NCBI RefSeq assembly: GCF_932526225.1
Contig: NC_064044.1
Span: 11,670,084 to 11,734,083 of the forward strand
DNA length: 64,000 nucleotides
Origin: Nematostella vectensis
Taxonomy: Eukaryota > Cnidaria > Anthozoa > Actiniaria > Edwardsiidae
Direction: 5' to 3'
Shown in pieces: positions 34,641-44,233 of the stretch (positions within the stretch are counted from its first letter, which is position 1; each line of letters begins with the position of its first letter). Made by a program: the position numbers and the translations under genes. Under the pieces are notes generated by a model. That model did not search any database. It had not been told where the DNA came from and saw only the letters and a list, made by a program, of their open reading frames with translations.

Positions 34641-35699
34641 TACAGGACTGCTCCTTATTCAAGCTAGTTTTCGCGAATAAGGAAATGGAATCTCCCAACG
34701 TCCGATTTCGTTTTACGACTTTATCCGAATAAGGAATAGACTATAAAGAGGGTTGTCAGTGTTTGCTCATCACTTCTCAATAAAGGACATGAAATTTCAT
34801 AACTCCCGATTCGCTTTTACGACTCCTTTCTAAAGAGTTCTCGAAAAAGGAAATGGTATTTCATAACTCCCGATCTCGTTTTAACTACTTATCCGAATAA
34901 GGAATAGACTAAAAAGAGGGTCGTTAGTGTTTTTTAAACATTTCTCGAAAAAGGAAATGGTATTTCATAACGCCTGATTTCGTTTTACCTACTTATCCGA
35001 ATAAGGAATAGACTAAAGAGAGGGTTCTTTAGTATTTTCTTAACATTTCTCGAATAAGGAAATGGTATTTCATAACGCCTGATTTCGTTTTACCTACTTA
35101 TCCGAATAAGGAATAGACTAAAAAGAGGGTCGTTTGTGTTTTCTAAACATTTCTCGAATAAGGAAACCCAAACAAGCCGATGTTGAAAAAAAAAAAACAC
35201 GCTAACAATCTTCTTTTTACTCCATTCCTTTTTCGGTAAAAAAAGTAGTAAAAACGAAATCAGGCGTTATGTAATGCCATTTCCTTTTTCAAGAGATGTT
35301 GAAAAAACACTGACAATCTTCTTTTTGAGTTTATTCCTTATTCGGCATAGGTAGTTGTTGCGTTAGGTTCCCGTGAGGATTTCGCCACAAACCGTTTAAC
35401 AATCCAACGATGTGTAAAGATATATTTATTCGATCTAGAATGAATGAAAGTTATTTGATTTACATTGATTGCATGGAATCAAAGCTTATTTACAGTTATT
35501 CAAACTCACAAATTAACTTACTTCAATGGCGTATCCTATCGTGTTTTCTGATTCTCAAAGTCCTGGTTGGCTGTAGGTTTTGTAATCGTACTGGTTAGCT
35601 GTATTTCAGAGTTCCGATCTCGGTTACTGTTGATCTGACTGATTTACAATGGATTATAATCACGTGGTTGAAATCGATATTAACGAAACTGTCACTTGT

Positions 35700-37790
35700 C
35701 ACTTATGTAATAGATTTATGCCGAAACAGTAGTTAAAACGAAATTAGGCGTTATGAAATACCATTTCCTTATACGAGAAATGTTTAGAAAGTACTAAAGA
35801 ACCCTCTCTTTAGTCTATTCCTTATTCGGATAAGTAGTAAAACGAAATAGGACGTTGGGAGATTCCATTTACTTATTCGAGAAATGTTTAGAAAGTACTA
35901 AAGAACCCTCTCTTTAGTCTATTCCTCATTCGGATAAGTCGTAAAACGAAATCGGACGTTGGGAGATTCCATTTATTTATTCGAGTAATGTTTAGAAAAC
36001 ATTAACGACCCTCTTTTTAGTCTATTCCTTAATCGGATAAGTAGTTAAAACGAAACCAGGCGTTATAAAATACAATTTCCTTATTCGAGAAATGTTTAGA
36101 AAGTACTAAAGAACCCTCTCTTTAGTCTATTTCTTATTCGGATAAGTCGTAAAACGAAATCGGGCGTTATGATATTTCCTTTCCTTTATTGAGAAATGAT
36201 GAGCAAACACTGACAACCCTCTTCATAGTCTATTCCTTATTCGGATAAGTCGTAAAACGAAATCGGACGTTGGGAGATTCCATTTACTTTTTCGAGAAAT
36301 GTTTAAAAAACACTAACGACCCTCTTTTTAGTCTATTCCTTATTCGGATAAGTAGTTAAAACGAGATCGGGAGTTATGAAATACCATTTCCTTTTTCGAG
36401 AACTCTTTAGAAAGGAGTCGTAAAAGCGAATCGGGAGTTATGAAATTTCATGTCCTTTATTGAGAAATGATGAGCAAACACTGACAACCCTCTTCATAGT
36501 CTATTCCTTATTCGGATAAAGTCGTAAAACGAAATCGGACGTTGGGAGATTCCATTTCCTTATCCGCGAAAACTAACTTGAATAAGGAGCAGTTGCCTAT
36601 TCGTGTCACTGCACTAATCTATTTGTTTTGTCAGAGCCTTATGTAGTAGCCAAGGTGTTAATTGACAACAAGCACTATCTGTCAAATTGTGGTTTTGTTA
36701 GCAAGGTCAAATTCACACGACATACGTACGTAGTCAAGTAAAGCGCGAATATACTCCTCTAAACAAATTGTGAGAAAATACTATCAATCCTCTTTAAAGT
36801 AGATTCCTTATTCGAATAGATATTTAAAAAGAAATCAGGCGTTATGAAATACCATTTCCTTTTTCGAGAAATGTTTAGAAAATACTAAAGAACCCTCTCT
36901 TTAGTCTATTGCTTATTCGGATAAGTAGGTAAAACAAAATCAGGCGTTATGAAATACCATTTCCTTATTCGAGAAATGTTAAGAAAATACTAAAAAACCC
37001 TCTCTTTAGTCTATTGCTTATTCGGATAAGTAGGTAAAACGAAATCAGGCGTTATGAAATACCATTTCCTTATTCGAGAAATGTTAAGAAAATACTAAAG
37101 AACCCTCTCTTTAGTCTATTGCTTATTCGGATAAGTAGAATAAAAGAAATCAGGCGTTATGAAATACCATTTCCTTATTCGAGAAATGTTAAGAAAATAC
37201 TAAAGAACCCTCTCTTTAGTCTATTCCTTATTCGGATAAGTAGTAAAACGAAATCAGGCGTTATGAAATACCATTTCCTTTTTCGAGAAATGTTTAGAAA
37301 ATACTAAAGAACCATCTCTTTAGTCTATTCCTTATTCGGATAAGTAGTAAAACGAAATCAGGCGTTATGAAATACCATTTCCTTATTCGAGAAATGTTAA
37401 GAAAATACTAAAGAACCCTCTCTTTAGTCTATTGCTTATTCGGATAAGTAGGTAAAACGAAATCAGGCGTTATGAAATACCATTTCCTTTTTCGAGAAAT
37501 GTTTAAAAAACACTAACGACCCTCTTTTTAGTCTATTCCTTATTCGGATAAGTAGTTAAAACGAGATCGGGAGTTATGAAATACCATTTCCTTTTTCGAG
37601 AACTCTTTAGAAAGGAGTCGTAAAAGCGAATCGGGAGTTATGAAATTTCATGTCCTTTATTGAGAAATGATGAGCAAACACTGACAACCCTCTTCATAGT
37701 CTATTCCTTATTCGGATAAAGTCGTAAAACGAAATCGGACGTTGGGAGATTCCATTTCCTTATTCGCGAAAACTAGCTTGAATAAGGAGC
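35700..37790. repeat. About 105 bp satellite array, right arm of the foldback element
   Basis: The word GTTATGAAATACCATTTCC recurs at about 36841, 36946, 37051, 37156, 37260, 37364 and 37469. Higher-order copying is visible: about 36100-36760 resembles about 37480-37960. The left arm (34660-35400) has the same units reversed. Confidence 0.9.
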
Positions 37791-38390
37791 AGTCCCCTAT
37801 TCGTGTCACTGCACTAATCTATTTGTTTTGTTAGAGCCATATCTAGTAGCCAAGGTGTTAATTGACAACAACACTATCTGTCAAATTGTGGTTTTGTTAG
37901 CAAGGTCAAATTTCACACGACATACGTACGTAGTCAAGTAAAGCGTGAATATTTCCCCTCTAAATATATTAATGCGTTTGGAAATAAAGCCCAAGATACA
38001 AATACATTTATTAGATGAGAGGTAGATTTCCTCTCTTTTGCTAGATTCATTTGTGAAAGCGATTGCACGCATTTCGTAATTTGACCTTTTGTAGCAGATA
38101 GAGTCTCATGTTCACAGCTCCTCTTAGCAGCGAGCACGTTAAAGCATCGAAATTTACCCGACGAAAATGCTGTTGGACTTGTTCTGAATAAACTGTTATG
38201 CCTAAATACTGTTTCAACTCGAATTAAAAGGTATCATGTAAGTACCCCCCCGGATTTGAAAAGGGAACTGAGCGAATAAGGAAACAGACGAAAAAGGAAC
38301 TGCGAATAAGGAACTAACTTCACTCTGGTCGTCCCATTCGTCATGTAATTGATCGATGGTCCCATAGGGTTTATACGAGTCGTTAGAAGA

Positions 38391-39191
38391 TTACAAGCCG
38401 TGATAATCGTAATTATAAACATTTCCTAACCCATGATTTATCGGCCCAAGGAACCGGAAATCACTGCCAGTTCGGAACTCTGTTCTTAATTTTTGGTAAG
38501 CTGCTTCGCCGTAGAAGTTTTTATTCCAACTAAAGAGCTTATCTTTCGGAAGAGGACATTGTAGCTCAGTTAATAGTCGTCTGATAGTGAAAATTATGTG
38601 AAATCTGTAGAATGACCCCACTTGAGAGTCGTCAATCATGTCACGCGTCACACCACATCCAGCAGTAGCGCAAAACATAGCAAAATTTAAAGCTTGACTC
38701 CAATAACCGAGGTTTGGAGCGTCGAGCCACCTACTAGCCTCCTTTGCTGTTCTGAATACTAGCTCGCTGTCGGTGAATATATCCCTAAAAACAAAGCGTG
38801 TCTTTAGCTTCGGTGTTATAAAAACATCAAAAGAGACGTAATTATTTTTCGTAGGGTTTTCATCCCACGGCGATATTTTGTATTCTGCACGCGCGTCTAA
38901 TCTATATTGTTTTGGAAATCCAAACAGTTGCTGAATTGTTTCCTTGTATGCCTGTGCGTCATCGGTGACCAGAAAATCCTGGATATTCTCAGGTTTCCAG
39001 CTATTACCAGGGAAGCGATATAACGTTTTGACTAGATTCCCATTCTTGTCGAATGGATCGTATTCGTCCCCATTGAAATTGAATTGCACATCACCATGCT
39101 CGTCGGCAGAGAACCTAAACCGTGAATAGTAAGGGTATCTTTTTTTCACAAATTCTGTAAACTTCATCTTATACGTTGTTTCATTTAACAT
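38391..39191 (-). pseudogene. N-terminal part of a large Polinton structural protein
   Basis: 266 codons, soluble and aromatic-rich. Motifs include YWSQALNFAMFCATAGCG and NHGLGNVYNY close to the stop. The TAA at 38391 lies in the same frame as sequence that stays open to the foldback insertion, and the missing C-terminal part is the frame at 32676-33332. It follows the 197-residue gene by 77 bp. It is probably virion-related, from its place in the structural gene run; no fold was recognised. Confidence 0.75.
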
Positions 39192-39195
39192 ATAA

Positions 39196-39207
39196 GATTT
39201 TTTAAAT
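39196..39207 (-). promoter_or_regulatory. TTTAAA-type box before the 39191 gene
   Basis: ATTTAAAAAATC on the minus strand, an A-rich variant. It is very near the first Met (39191) and about 30 nt before the next Met (39167), which may therefore be the true start. Confidence 0.4.
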
Positions 39208-39268
39208 CAGTTCTTTGCATATCTCAATTCGTAGATCCATCCAACGGGTGTTCTTTCGAACAGAAATT

Positions 39269-39862
39269 TCACCGAGCGGGTCGATTCGCCAGGTCTTTCA
39301 AAATCTCTTCTCTTACTGTTTCCCTCAGCTTGGTAATGTTTACGTTTTTTTCGTCCTCTTTTCTTGACGTTTGACGAATCTGGAGCTTTAGAGTCTCGAA
39401 CTTTTCCACCTCGTTCAAGATCAAAGAAAACTCTTCATCTGATATTTTGTTGTCTTTCAAAGCTTTAGAAACCAAGTCACGTATGCTATTTACTTTTGCC
39501 CTTGCCACTGCCACCGTTTGATCGTGCTTAGAGACTTTTTGCGACAGTCGTTTAGAAACCGCCACACAGCCTACAGATGTAAGACCAAAAACGCCGGCCA
39601 AAGCACCTAACGGAACTCCAACGACGATACCCAAACCTGACAGAAAAGTTCCTAAACCACTAGACCCAAGAAGGACGGATGCGAGTCCTAAGCCCACGCT
39701 TACCTTCGAAAACACGCTCTGCGCTCGTTTATACTTTTTTCTCACGTTCTCGTAATGTTTAACTTCTTGTTCCAAACTTCCCAAAACATCGTGGGTCTTT
39801 TGAAGTCTGAAGTTATCACCACGTTGTGGTACATTTGGGTAGATTGAATTGTATTCCTCCAT
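39269..39862 (-). CDS. Polinton 197-residue membrane protein
   Basis: Residues 1-45 are hydrophilic with a helical stretch. Residues about 50-100 are Gly/Leu/Val-rich hydrophobic (VGLGLASVLLGSSGLGTFLS, then GIVVGVPLGALAGVFGLTSV), enough for two membrane passes. The rest is charged, helical and probably coiled coil, including NKISDEEFSLILNEVEKFE. That last part reappears in the mosaic fragment at 46179-46469. Family not recognised. Confidence 0.75.
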   Translation of the reverse strand: MEEYNSIYPNVPQRGDNFRLQKTHDVLGSLEQEVKHYENVRKKYKRAQSVFSKVSVGLGLASVLLGSSGLGTFLSGLGIVVGVPLGALAGVFGLTSVGCVAVSKRLSQKVSKHDQTVAVARAKVNSIRDLVSKALKDNKISDEEFSLILNEVEKFETLKLQIRQTSRKEDEKNVNITKLRETVREEILKDLANRPAR

Positions 39863-39884
39863 ATTTTTATTATGGAGAGAGGCT

Positions 39885-39894
39885 ATTCTTTAAG
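39885..39894 (-). promoter_or_regulatory. TTTAAA-type box before the 39862 start
   Basis: CTTAAAGAAT on the minus strand, about 22 nt before the start codon. Confidence 0.5.
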
Positions 39895-40513
39895 TAATGT
39901 CTAAAATTAGACGTATTGGGTAGAGGCCACTCTCTATTGTATTTCCATCGCCGTCCTTCATACTAAAACGAAGACTACTCACGTAATCGACTGATGTGGT
40001 ACTAAGCTGTATCGGACTGTGAGGACTAAAGTTTATCTTTCCTTTATCAAGCTCTATACATGCTAAGATTTGTGAGGGAGCTCCTTGTTTGAGAGAGCCA
40101 GACGCGCTCACAAGGTCGCAGTGGATAAAAATAGCCTCAAGACCTTTTATTTGTATCTCGTGTTGAGTGTTTGCTTCCAGCTCGTTGGTCTTGAGTCCTA
40201 ACAGGCAGGCAAGCGGCTCGTTCGACACGACGTTTCGATGAGCTTCGAGTGACGAGTTTTCAATAGAGATTGGCTTTTCACCAAGACGCAAACCCTCATC
40301 TATTTGACGTTTTAGCATTTCGATCGTATACTGCCCTGCAGGGATCCTAAGGATAATGTTTTCACCATCGGAAACAGTTCCCTCACTTGAAAGATTATTC
40401 CAACGATTATAAAACGTACAACCTCGCAACGTAATAGACCGCGGCTTTTCAATAGGCTGTTCTAAATAGACGGTGAAGTCACCATCGTTACCTTCGATGT
40501 AGAGTATTACCAT
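39890..40513 (-). CDS. Putative minor capsid or penton-type Polinton protein
   Basis: 207 residues, no membrane segment, and a beta-rich pattern of alternating short hydrophobic strands (e.g. GDFTVYLEQPIEKPRSITLR, then LRIPAGQYTIEMLKRQIDEG). Its size and place among capsid genes suit a single jelly-roll minor capsid protein of the kind proposed for Polintons. That is an inference from pattern, not from a recognised motif. Its 3' end overlaps the upstream box of the 39862 gene, so the genes are tightly packed. Confidence 0.6.
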   Translation of the reverse strand: MVILYIEGNDGDFTVYLEQPIEKPRSITLRGCTFYNRWNNLSSEGTVSDGENIILRIPAGQYTIEMLKRQIDEGLRLGEKPISIENSSLEAHRNVVSNEPLACLLGLKTNELEANTQHEIQIKGLEAIFIHCDLVSASGSLKQGAPSQILACIELDKGKINFSPHSPIQLSTTSVDYVSSLRFSMKDGDGNTIESGLYPIRLILDIT

Positions 40514-40516
40514 TTG

Positions 40517-41428
40517 TTATGATTTTCGTCTCCTTTTAAATCGTTCTACGAAATACAGGACGGCGGCGACGATGAGAAGCCAAGCGTTTTTAGCTAAAAA
40601 GCCAACAACTTCACCTGCCGTTCTAAATACGAAACTAGCTATCGCACCAACCATTCCTGGGAGTATTTCTCCTAATTTTTTGCCTATTGTTTTCAGACCA
40701 TTTCCAACACCTTTTGCAACACTTGTCAAACCCTTTTTCAGATTAGAGACAATAACACCGATAACAACGCCCACAGCGGTAACAACAGCAACGGCGGTAA
40801 ATCCGTATTTCTTAAAAATCGCCTTTACACGATCCTTCAGAGACATCCTTTCCTCTATCGCCTCGTTCTCACGCTCTAGTTGTTCGATCTCACTCTGTGT
40901 TTCTGCAATCTGCGTATCTATTCCTTCTCTTTGATTCTCGGGGACTTCCGTTCGCTTGGTCTCTAACTGTCTCAACTTTTCTTCTCTCTTTGCAACCTCT
41001 TCTTCATTGGAGCGGATTATTTCTTCAGCAGGAGGACCTAAACTATCTGTAATAGACTTTGGTACTTTATCGTTTACTTCACCACTACTCTCGAAAAGAA
41101 AGTGGTCTTTACCACCCAATCTTTTTAGTTTCACAACCACCAGACCAAATTCGTTAAGTCTAGCTGTAAATGGAGATTTAGCAGGATCACAATTAGGATA
41201 TTTCTCGCGAATTCTAACCCACGCGTTTCCAATATTTTCTTCTCTTCGTATCAGCGGTGTATGTTCATCCACACCATGTATAAACGATGTTTCATCTATA
41301 CTATGACGGTGGAAAGAATCATGAGTTGATGTGGATGCCATGGGGATTGACTCACCCCCATTATCGTCGCCTGGATCGACGGGTTCGAAAGGATTTTCTC
41401 TATCTGGAATCTCTGGGTCAATATCCAT
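40517..41428 (-). CDS. Polinton coiled-coil protein with membrane-active C-terminal half
   Basis: 303 residues. Residues 1-60 are acidic and Ser/Thr-rich. About 135-195 is a Glu-rich coiled coil (EREEKLRQLE-type heptads). About 205-230 is a hydrophobic helix (FTAVAVVTAVGVVIGVIV). Next comes a Gly/Lys amphipathic stretch (KGVGNGLKTIGKKLGEIL), then a long hydrophobic region (AKNAWLLIVAAVLYFVERF) and a basic C-terminus. The layout suggests a membrane-interacting virion protein; I do not assign a name. It starts 3 bp from the end of the next gene in the run. Confidence 0.7.
   Translation of the reverse strand: MDIDPEIPDRENPFEPVDPGDDNGGESIPMASTSTHDSFHRHSIDETSFIHGVDEHTPLIRREENIGNAWVRIREKYPNCDPAKSPFTARLNEFGLVVVKLKRLGGKDHFLFESSGEVNDKVPKSITDSLGPPAEEIIRSNEEEVAKREEKLRQLETKRTEVPENQREGIDTQIAETQSEIEQLERENEAIEERMSLKDRVKAIFKKYGFTAVAVVTAVGVVIGVIVSNLKKGLTSVAKGVGNGLKTIGKKLGEILPGMVGAIASFVFRTAGEVVGFLAKNAWLLIVAAVLYFVERFKRRRKS
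40532..40541 (-). promoter_or_regulatory. TTTAAA-type box before the 40513 start
   Basis: ATTTAAAAGG on the minus strand, about 19 nt before the start codon and inside the 3' end of the upstream gene. Confidence 0.45.
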
Positions 41429-41452
41429 TTCTTATTTTGTTTGAAAATAAGA

Positions 41453-41462
41453 AATCTTTAAG
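41453..41462 (-). promoter_or_regulatory. TTTAAAGATT-type box before the 41428 start
   Basis: CTTAAAGATT on the minus strand, about 24 nt before the start codon. Confidence 0.55.
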
Positions 41463-41487
41463 CGATCTTTGCACTGAATGTGCCGAC

Positions 41488-41904
41488 TTATATCCATTTA
41501 CTCGCTACATAGCCAAGAGCTACCATTCCACCTCCAACATATGCCATCTCTCCCATCTTTTGACTGCTACTTGGTCTATAGTAATCTGAGAGCTCAGGCT
41601 CTTTCAAATCAAAATCTGGATGTGTTTGAGAATATAATCTGAACGCCTCGTCCGCCTCTTTCTCGTTCTCGTCTGCACGAACTTTATTGTTGTATTGTTC
41701 CGCCAACCAATCCTGATATTTCTGTCGTTTTTTCTGCCAATCACCCATCGCTTGTTGATACTTTTCAAGTGCTTTATCGTGTCTTACTTTTTCTTTATCA
41801 ACATGAGTAGCATCAGAAGATAAGTATCTTGCGAGGTAACTCCCTCCAACAAATGCCGTCGCATTAAGAATAGCTCCACCAATCATCAATGCTATAGTTG
41901 CCAT
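41488..41904 (-). CDS. Polinton small two-TM protein with central coiled coil
   Basis: 138 residues: an N-terminal hydrophobic helix (ALMIGGAILNATAFVGGSYL), a charged helix at 35-85 rich in Lys, Asp and Gln, and a C-terminal hydrophobic helix (AYVGGGMVALGYVA). Probably a virion membrane or scaffold component, by position. Family name unknown. Confidence 0.7.
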   Translation of the reverse strand: MATIALMIGGAILNATAFVGGSYLARYLSSDATHVDKEKVRHDKALEKYQQAMGDWQKKRQKYQDWLAEQYNNKVRADENEKEADEAFRLYSQTHPDFDLKEPELSDYYRPSSSQKMGEMAYVGGGMVALGYVASKWI

Positions 41905-41922
41905 TTATTAATCAATCTATAA

Positions 41923-41932
41923 AATCTTTAAG
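41923..41932 (-). promoter_or_regulatory. TTTAAAGATT-type box before the 41904 start
   Basis: CTTAAAGATT on the minus strand, about 18 nt before the start codon and just outside the stop codon of the upstream gene. Confidence 0.55.
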
Positions 41933-41936
41933 TTGC

Positions 41937-42161
41937 CTACAGCGGTTTTGGCAAAATCTTTTGTGTTTCCAGATAATCTTTCAGATACATACTACCGGAC
42001 AGGACAGCAACCCATTTAGCATAGTTTGTAACACTCGATGAAGGGTCGCTTATAAATGATTCTTTCATAGCCTTTTTAGCAACATATTCCACACCGGCGG
42101 CTAATCCGATAATGACTGCTGAATCGGTAACCGTTTTCACAAGTTTGTTTTCAGTTGACAT
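41937..42161 (-). CDS. Polinton 74-residue small membrane protein
   Basis: Two hydrophobic stretches (SAVIIGLAAGVEYVA and YAKWVAVLSGSMYL) with a short Lys-rich link. It has its own upstream box and lies in tight order with its neighbours, which supports a real gene despite its size. Confidence 0.65.
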   Translation of the reverse strand: MSTENKLVKTVTDSAVIIGLAAGVEYVAKKAMKESFISDPSSSVTNYAKWVAVLSGSMYLKDYLETQKILPKPL

Positions 42162-42185
42162 GACTTTTTTATTACAGATTCAGAT

Positions 42186-42195
42186 AATCTTTAAA
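42186..42195 (-). promoter_or_regulatory. TTTAAAGATT box before the 42161 start
   Basis: Exact TTTAAAGATT on the minus strand, 24 nt before the start codon. Confidence 0.6.
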
Positions 42196-42606
42196 TCACA
42201 ACATTCCTATTTTTGGAGTTGTGGCTACAGGAATTTTTGAGGGTTGAGTTGACCTCCCACTATGTTCATCCTCTTCGAATTTACTCTTACACAGTTCACC
42301 CTCTTTCTTTTTGTAAAAACGAATATACATATCCACTGCTGTAAACCCTATTCCAACTAGAGAAAGCACGGTTGTAAACGATAGCTCTGGAATCCAAGCT
42401 CGAGATTCGTTTGCTCCTCCATCAGTCGGTTCTTCAGGGCTTCGGTCAGCGTCACGTTTCATTTCCCTAGCTAACGCTTCTTTCGCCTTCCTATTATATT
42501 CGGCAAGTTTCTTACCAGCTGCGACCTTTTTAGGATCTTTCTCCCTGCTTTTTGTCGGTTGTGGGTTCTTAGTAATCTGTTCAACCTCTTGATTTTCGTC
42601 AGACAT
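42196..42606 (-). CDS. Polinton 136-residue single-pass protein
   Basis: Residues 1-75 are very hydrophilic and Lys/Glu-rich (KDPKKVAAGKKLAEYNRKAK). One hydrophobic helix follows at about 75-95 (SFTTVLSLVGIGFTAVDMYI), then a charged tail. The basic N-terminal half could contact nucleic acid; that is speculative. Confidence 0.68.
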   Translation of the reverse strand: MSDENQEVEQITKNPQPTKSREKDPKKVAAGKKLAEYNRKAKEALAREMKRDADRSPEEPTDGGANESRAWIPELSFTTVLSLVGIGFTAVDMYIRFYKKKEGELCKSKFEEDEHSGRSTQPSKIPVATTPKIGML

Positions 42607-42635
42607 TTCTTATTTCGATTGTAAATAAGAAACAT

Positions 42636-42645
42636 AATCTTTAAA
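42636..42645 (-). promoter_or_regulatory. TTTAAAGATT box before the 42606 start
   Basis: Exact TTTAAAGATT on the minus strand, 29 nt before the start codon. Confidence 0.6.
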
Positions 42646-42677
42646 TGGCGTCTTAGTAGGTGTGCTTAAGAGTTTGC

Positions 42678-44199
42678 TTAGGTGTGTTCAAGAGTTTGCT
42701 CAGTTGTGCTTGAAAGTTCTTGGATTTTGTTGGAAGCCTCCTCTGAAGGTGCTATCTTAATGTGCTTAGCAACCTGGAATAGACCGCTAGCAAGTGCTAC
42801 CAATCTTCCGCCTCTCAACACCAAGAGACCTGCAAAGTTTGAAAGTTCACGCTTTACCAACTCATCGTTCTGCAAGTCTTTGCAAAGAGCATCAGAGTCA
42901 TCAATAGGAACTACATAAAATATGGCTTGAGTGGCTGCTTGAATAGTTGACTCCACTAATCCTCCTGTGACCTGTTTTCCCAAGACAGTCTGATAGCGAA
43001 CAAAGTACTTTTCGACTTTACTGTTTGAGAGTTTCTTAACACATTGACCCCTGAACCGGCCTGTACCGGCTTTGGGAAGTACCCACAACCCAAAAAATTC
43101 ATAAATTCAAAATAAACACGACAAGATGAAGATACTCAGGCATCAGTCTAAGATATGCAGATATGCATCCAACCAAGGTGTTGGCATCTACTCTTAAGCC
43201 AAATAATAGCACAGGTTCTTTGACAAATCTCAAATCGAACAAGGAGAGAAAAGCAGAATCACCCCTCTCAATAAAACGCTCAAAATACCACACAAGGGAG
43301 AGAGATCAGCAAACACAGCTCAAGACACAAATAGATACCTTTATTCTGATCCTCCAGGTACATTTCCTTGGCCTCAAAACACAATGCCCATTCCTTGAAG
43401 GATTGTACAACCACGAAAATATGTTTACGTATTGCAAAGCATTCTGGGAGATACAGGGGAAAATTCACGAGGGGAGGGCCAGTCAACACTCCTCTCCCCA
43501 AAGTCAGATGGTTTTTTATAAGTCTTTTCACCCCGAAGCCAAACGAATCAATTCCAGGTCATACAGACCCAGAATAGCAGTGTAAACAATTTTGCAATCA
43601 ATTTGGTTTCAGAAAAGACACCATTTAGGAGAGCTGTGGTGATTCATTAGAAAATTATTTTCTCATCCGGGCAAAGCCAAACAAGAAAAAATCATCATGA
43701 ATCCACCTTTGCTTGCAAATATCCATAAGCAAGGCACTCAATTATGCCCCAAAAGACTTCATGATGTCCTGAGACACTCTCCTAATATGCTCATAGCTGT
43801 ATTTTTGATGAAAAATACAAGCAACCATCAACTTGTGCTGGCTTCAGCACATCGACGAGGGATTAAAAGTGGGGACCGCAAAGCACTGTTGGAAAGCTTG
43901 GATACCGCTGACTAGGTGCAGCTGTGTTTGACTTTGACGGGCTGTATAAAACTCAGAATAGGGGGGGAGGTATCTGTTTTCAGTCTGTTTTTTGTAAATT
44001 CAGCTCCAAAAAAGCCAGGAGTCAATGGGTTAATATCACCTAAACTCATGTTTACACCGAGATACTCCTTAGTAGTCCCCAACGATGCGAGAATGGCCAG
44101 TGACTGACGTTTTACTTCAACATCATCTTCGAGAGGCTCGCCCCTCGAGCTCCCCTTAGACTCAGGTTCCTCTTTCATATAATCCTCAACGCTTGCCAT
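42678..44199 (-). pseudogene. Polinton small structural gene split by a TTAA element
   Basis: The N-terminal half (44199 to about 44034; starts MASVEDYMKEE) and the C-terminal half (about 43035 to 42678; includes VLGKQVTGGLVESTIQAATQ and GLLVLRGGRLVALAS) are separated by the 990 bp element at 43040-44029. Leaving out the element and one TTAA keeps the reading frame across the junction, giving about 175 codons without a stop. The C-terminal half has two moderately hydrophobic helices. Apart from the insertion the gene looks undamaged. Function unknown. Confidence 0.8.
43040..44029. mobile_element. 990 bp TTAA-flanked non-autonomous element (piggyBac-like)
   Basis: TTAA lies at 43036-43039 and at 44030-44033. 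Inverted ends are CACATTGACCCCT (left) and CCCATTGACTCCT (right, reverse complement). No transposase is present. The internal frames (43163-43585 plus, 43099-43293 minus) have no domain; one may be captured host sequence. The TTAA target and C-start ends suit piggyBac; that assignment is inference. Confidence 0.82.
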
Positions 44200-44221
44200 C
44201 TTACTTTATGATAATACATAG

Positions 44222-44233
44222 ATTCTTTTAAAT
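44222..44233 (-). promoter_or_regulatory. TTTAAA-type box before the 44199 start
   Basis: ATTTAAAAGAAT on the minus strand, 22 nt before the start codon. Confidence 0.5.

Larger units (their letters stand above)
33365..38329. mobile_element. Foldback-type DNA element, 303 bp inverted ends, 9 bp target duplication
   Basis: Inverted ends 33365-33667 and 38027-38329 start ACCAGAGTGAAGTTAGTTCC. CGTCCCATT is duplicated at 33356-33364 and 38330-38338. The inside is mostly tandem repeats in opposite orientation: one arm at about 34660-35400, a spacer at 35400-35700, the other arm at 35700-37790. The unit is about 105 bp and rich in CCTTATTCG. There is no transposase. Long ends with a 9 bp duplication suggest a Mutator-like non-autonomous element; that assignment is inference. 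Confidence 0.88.

Noticed and set aside
43697-43915. Possible small gene inside the TTAA element
   Set aside because: No domain, and it lies wholly in non-autonomous element sequence. It may be captured DNA but cannot be supported as a gene.
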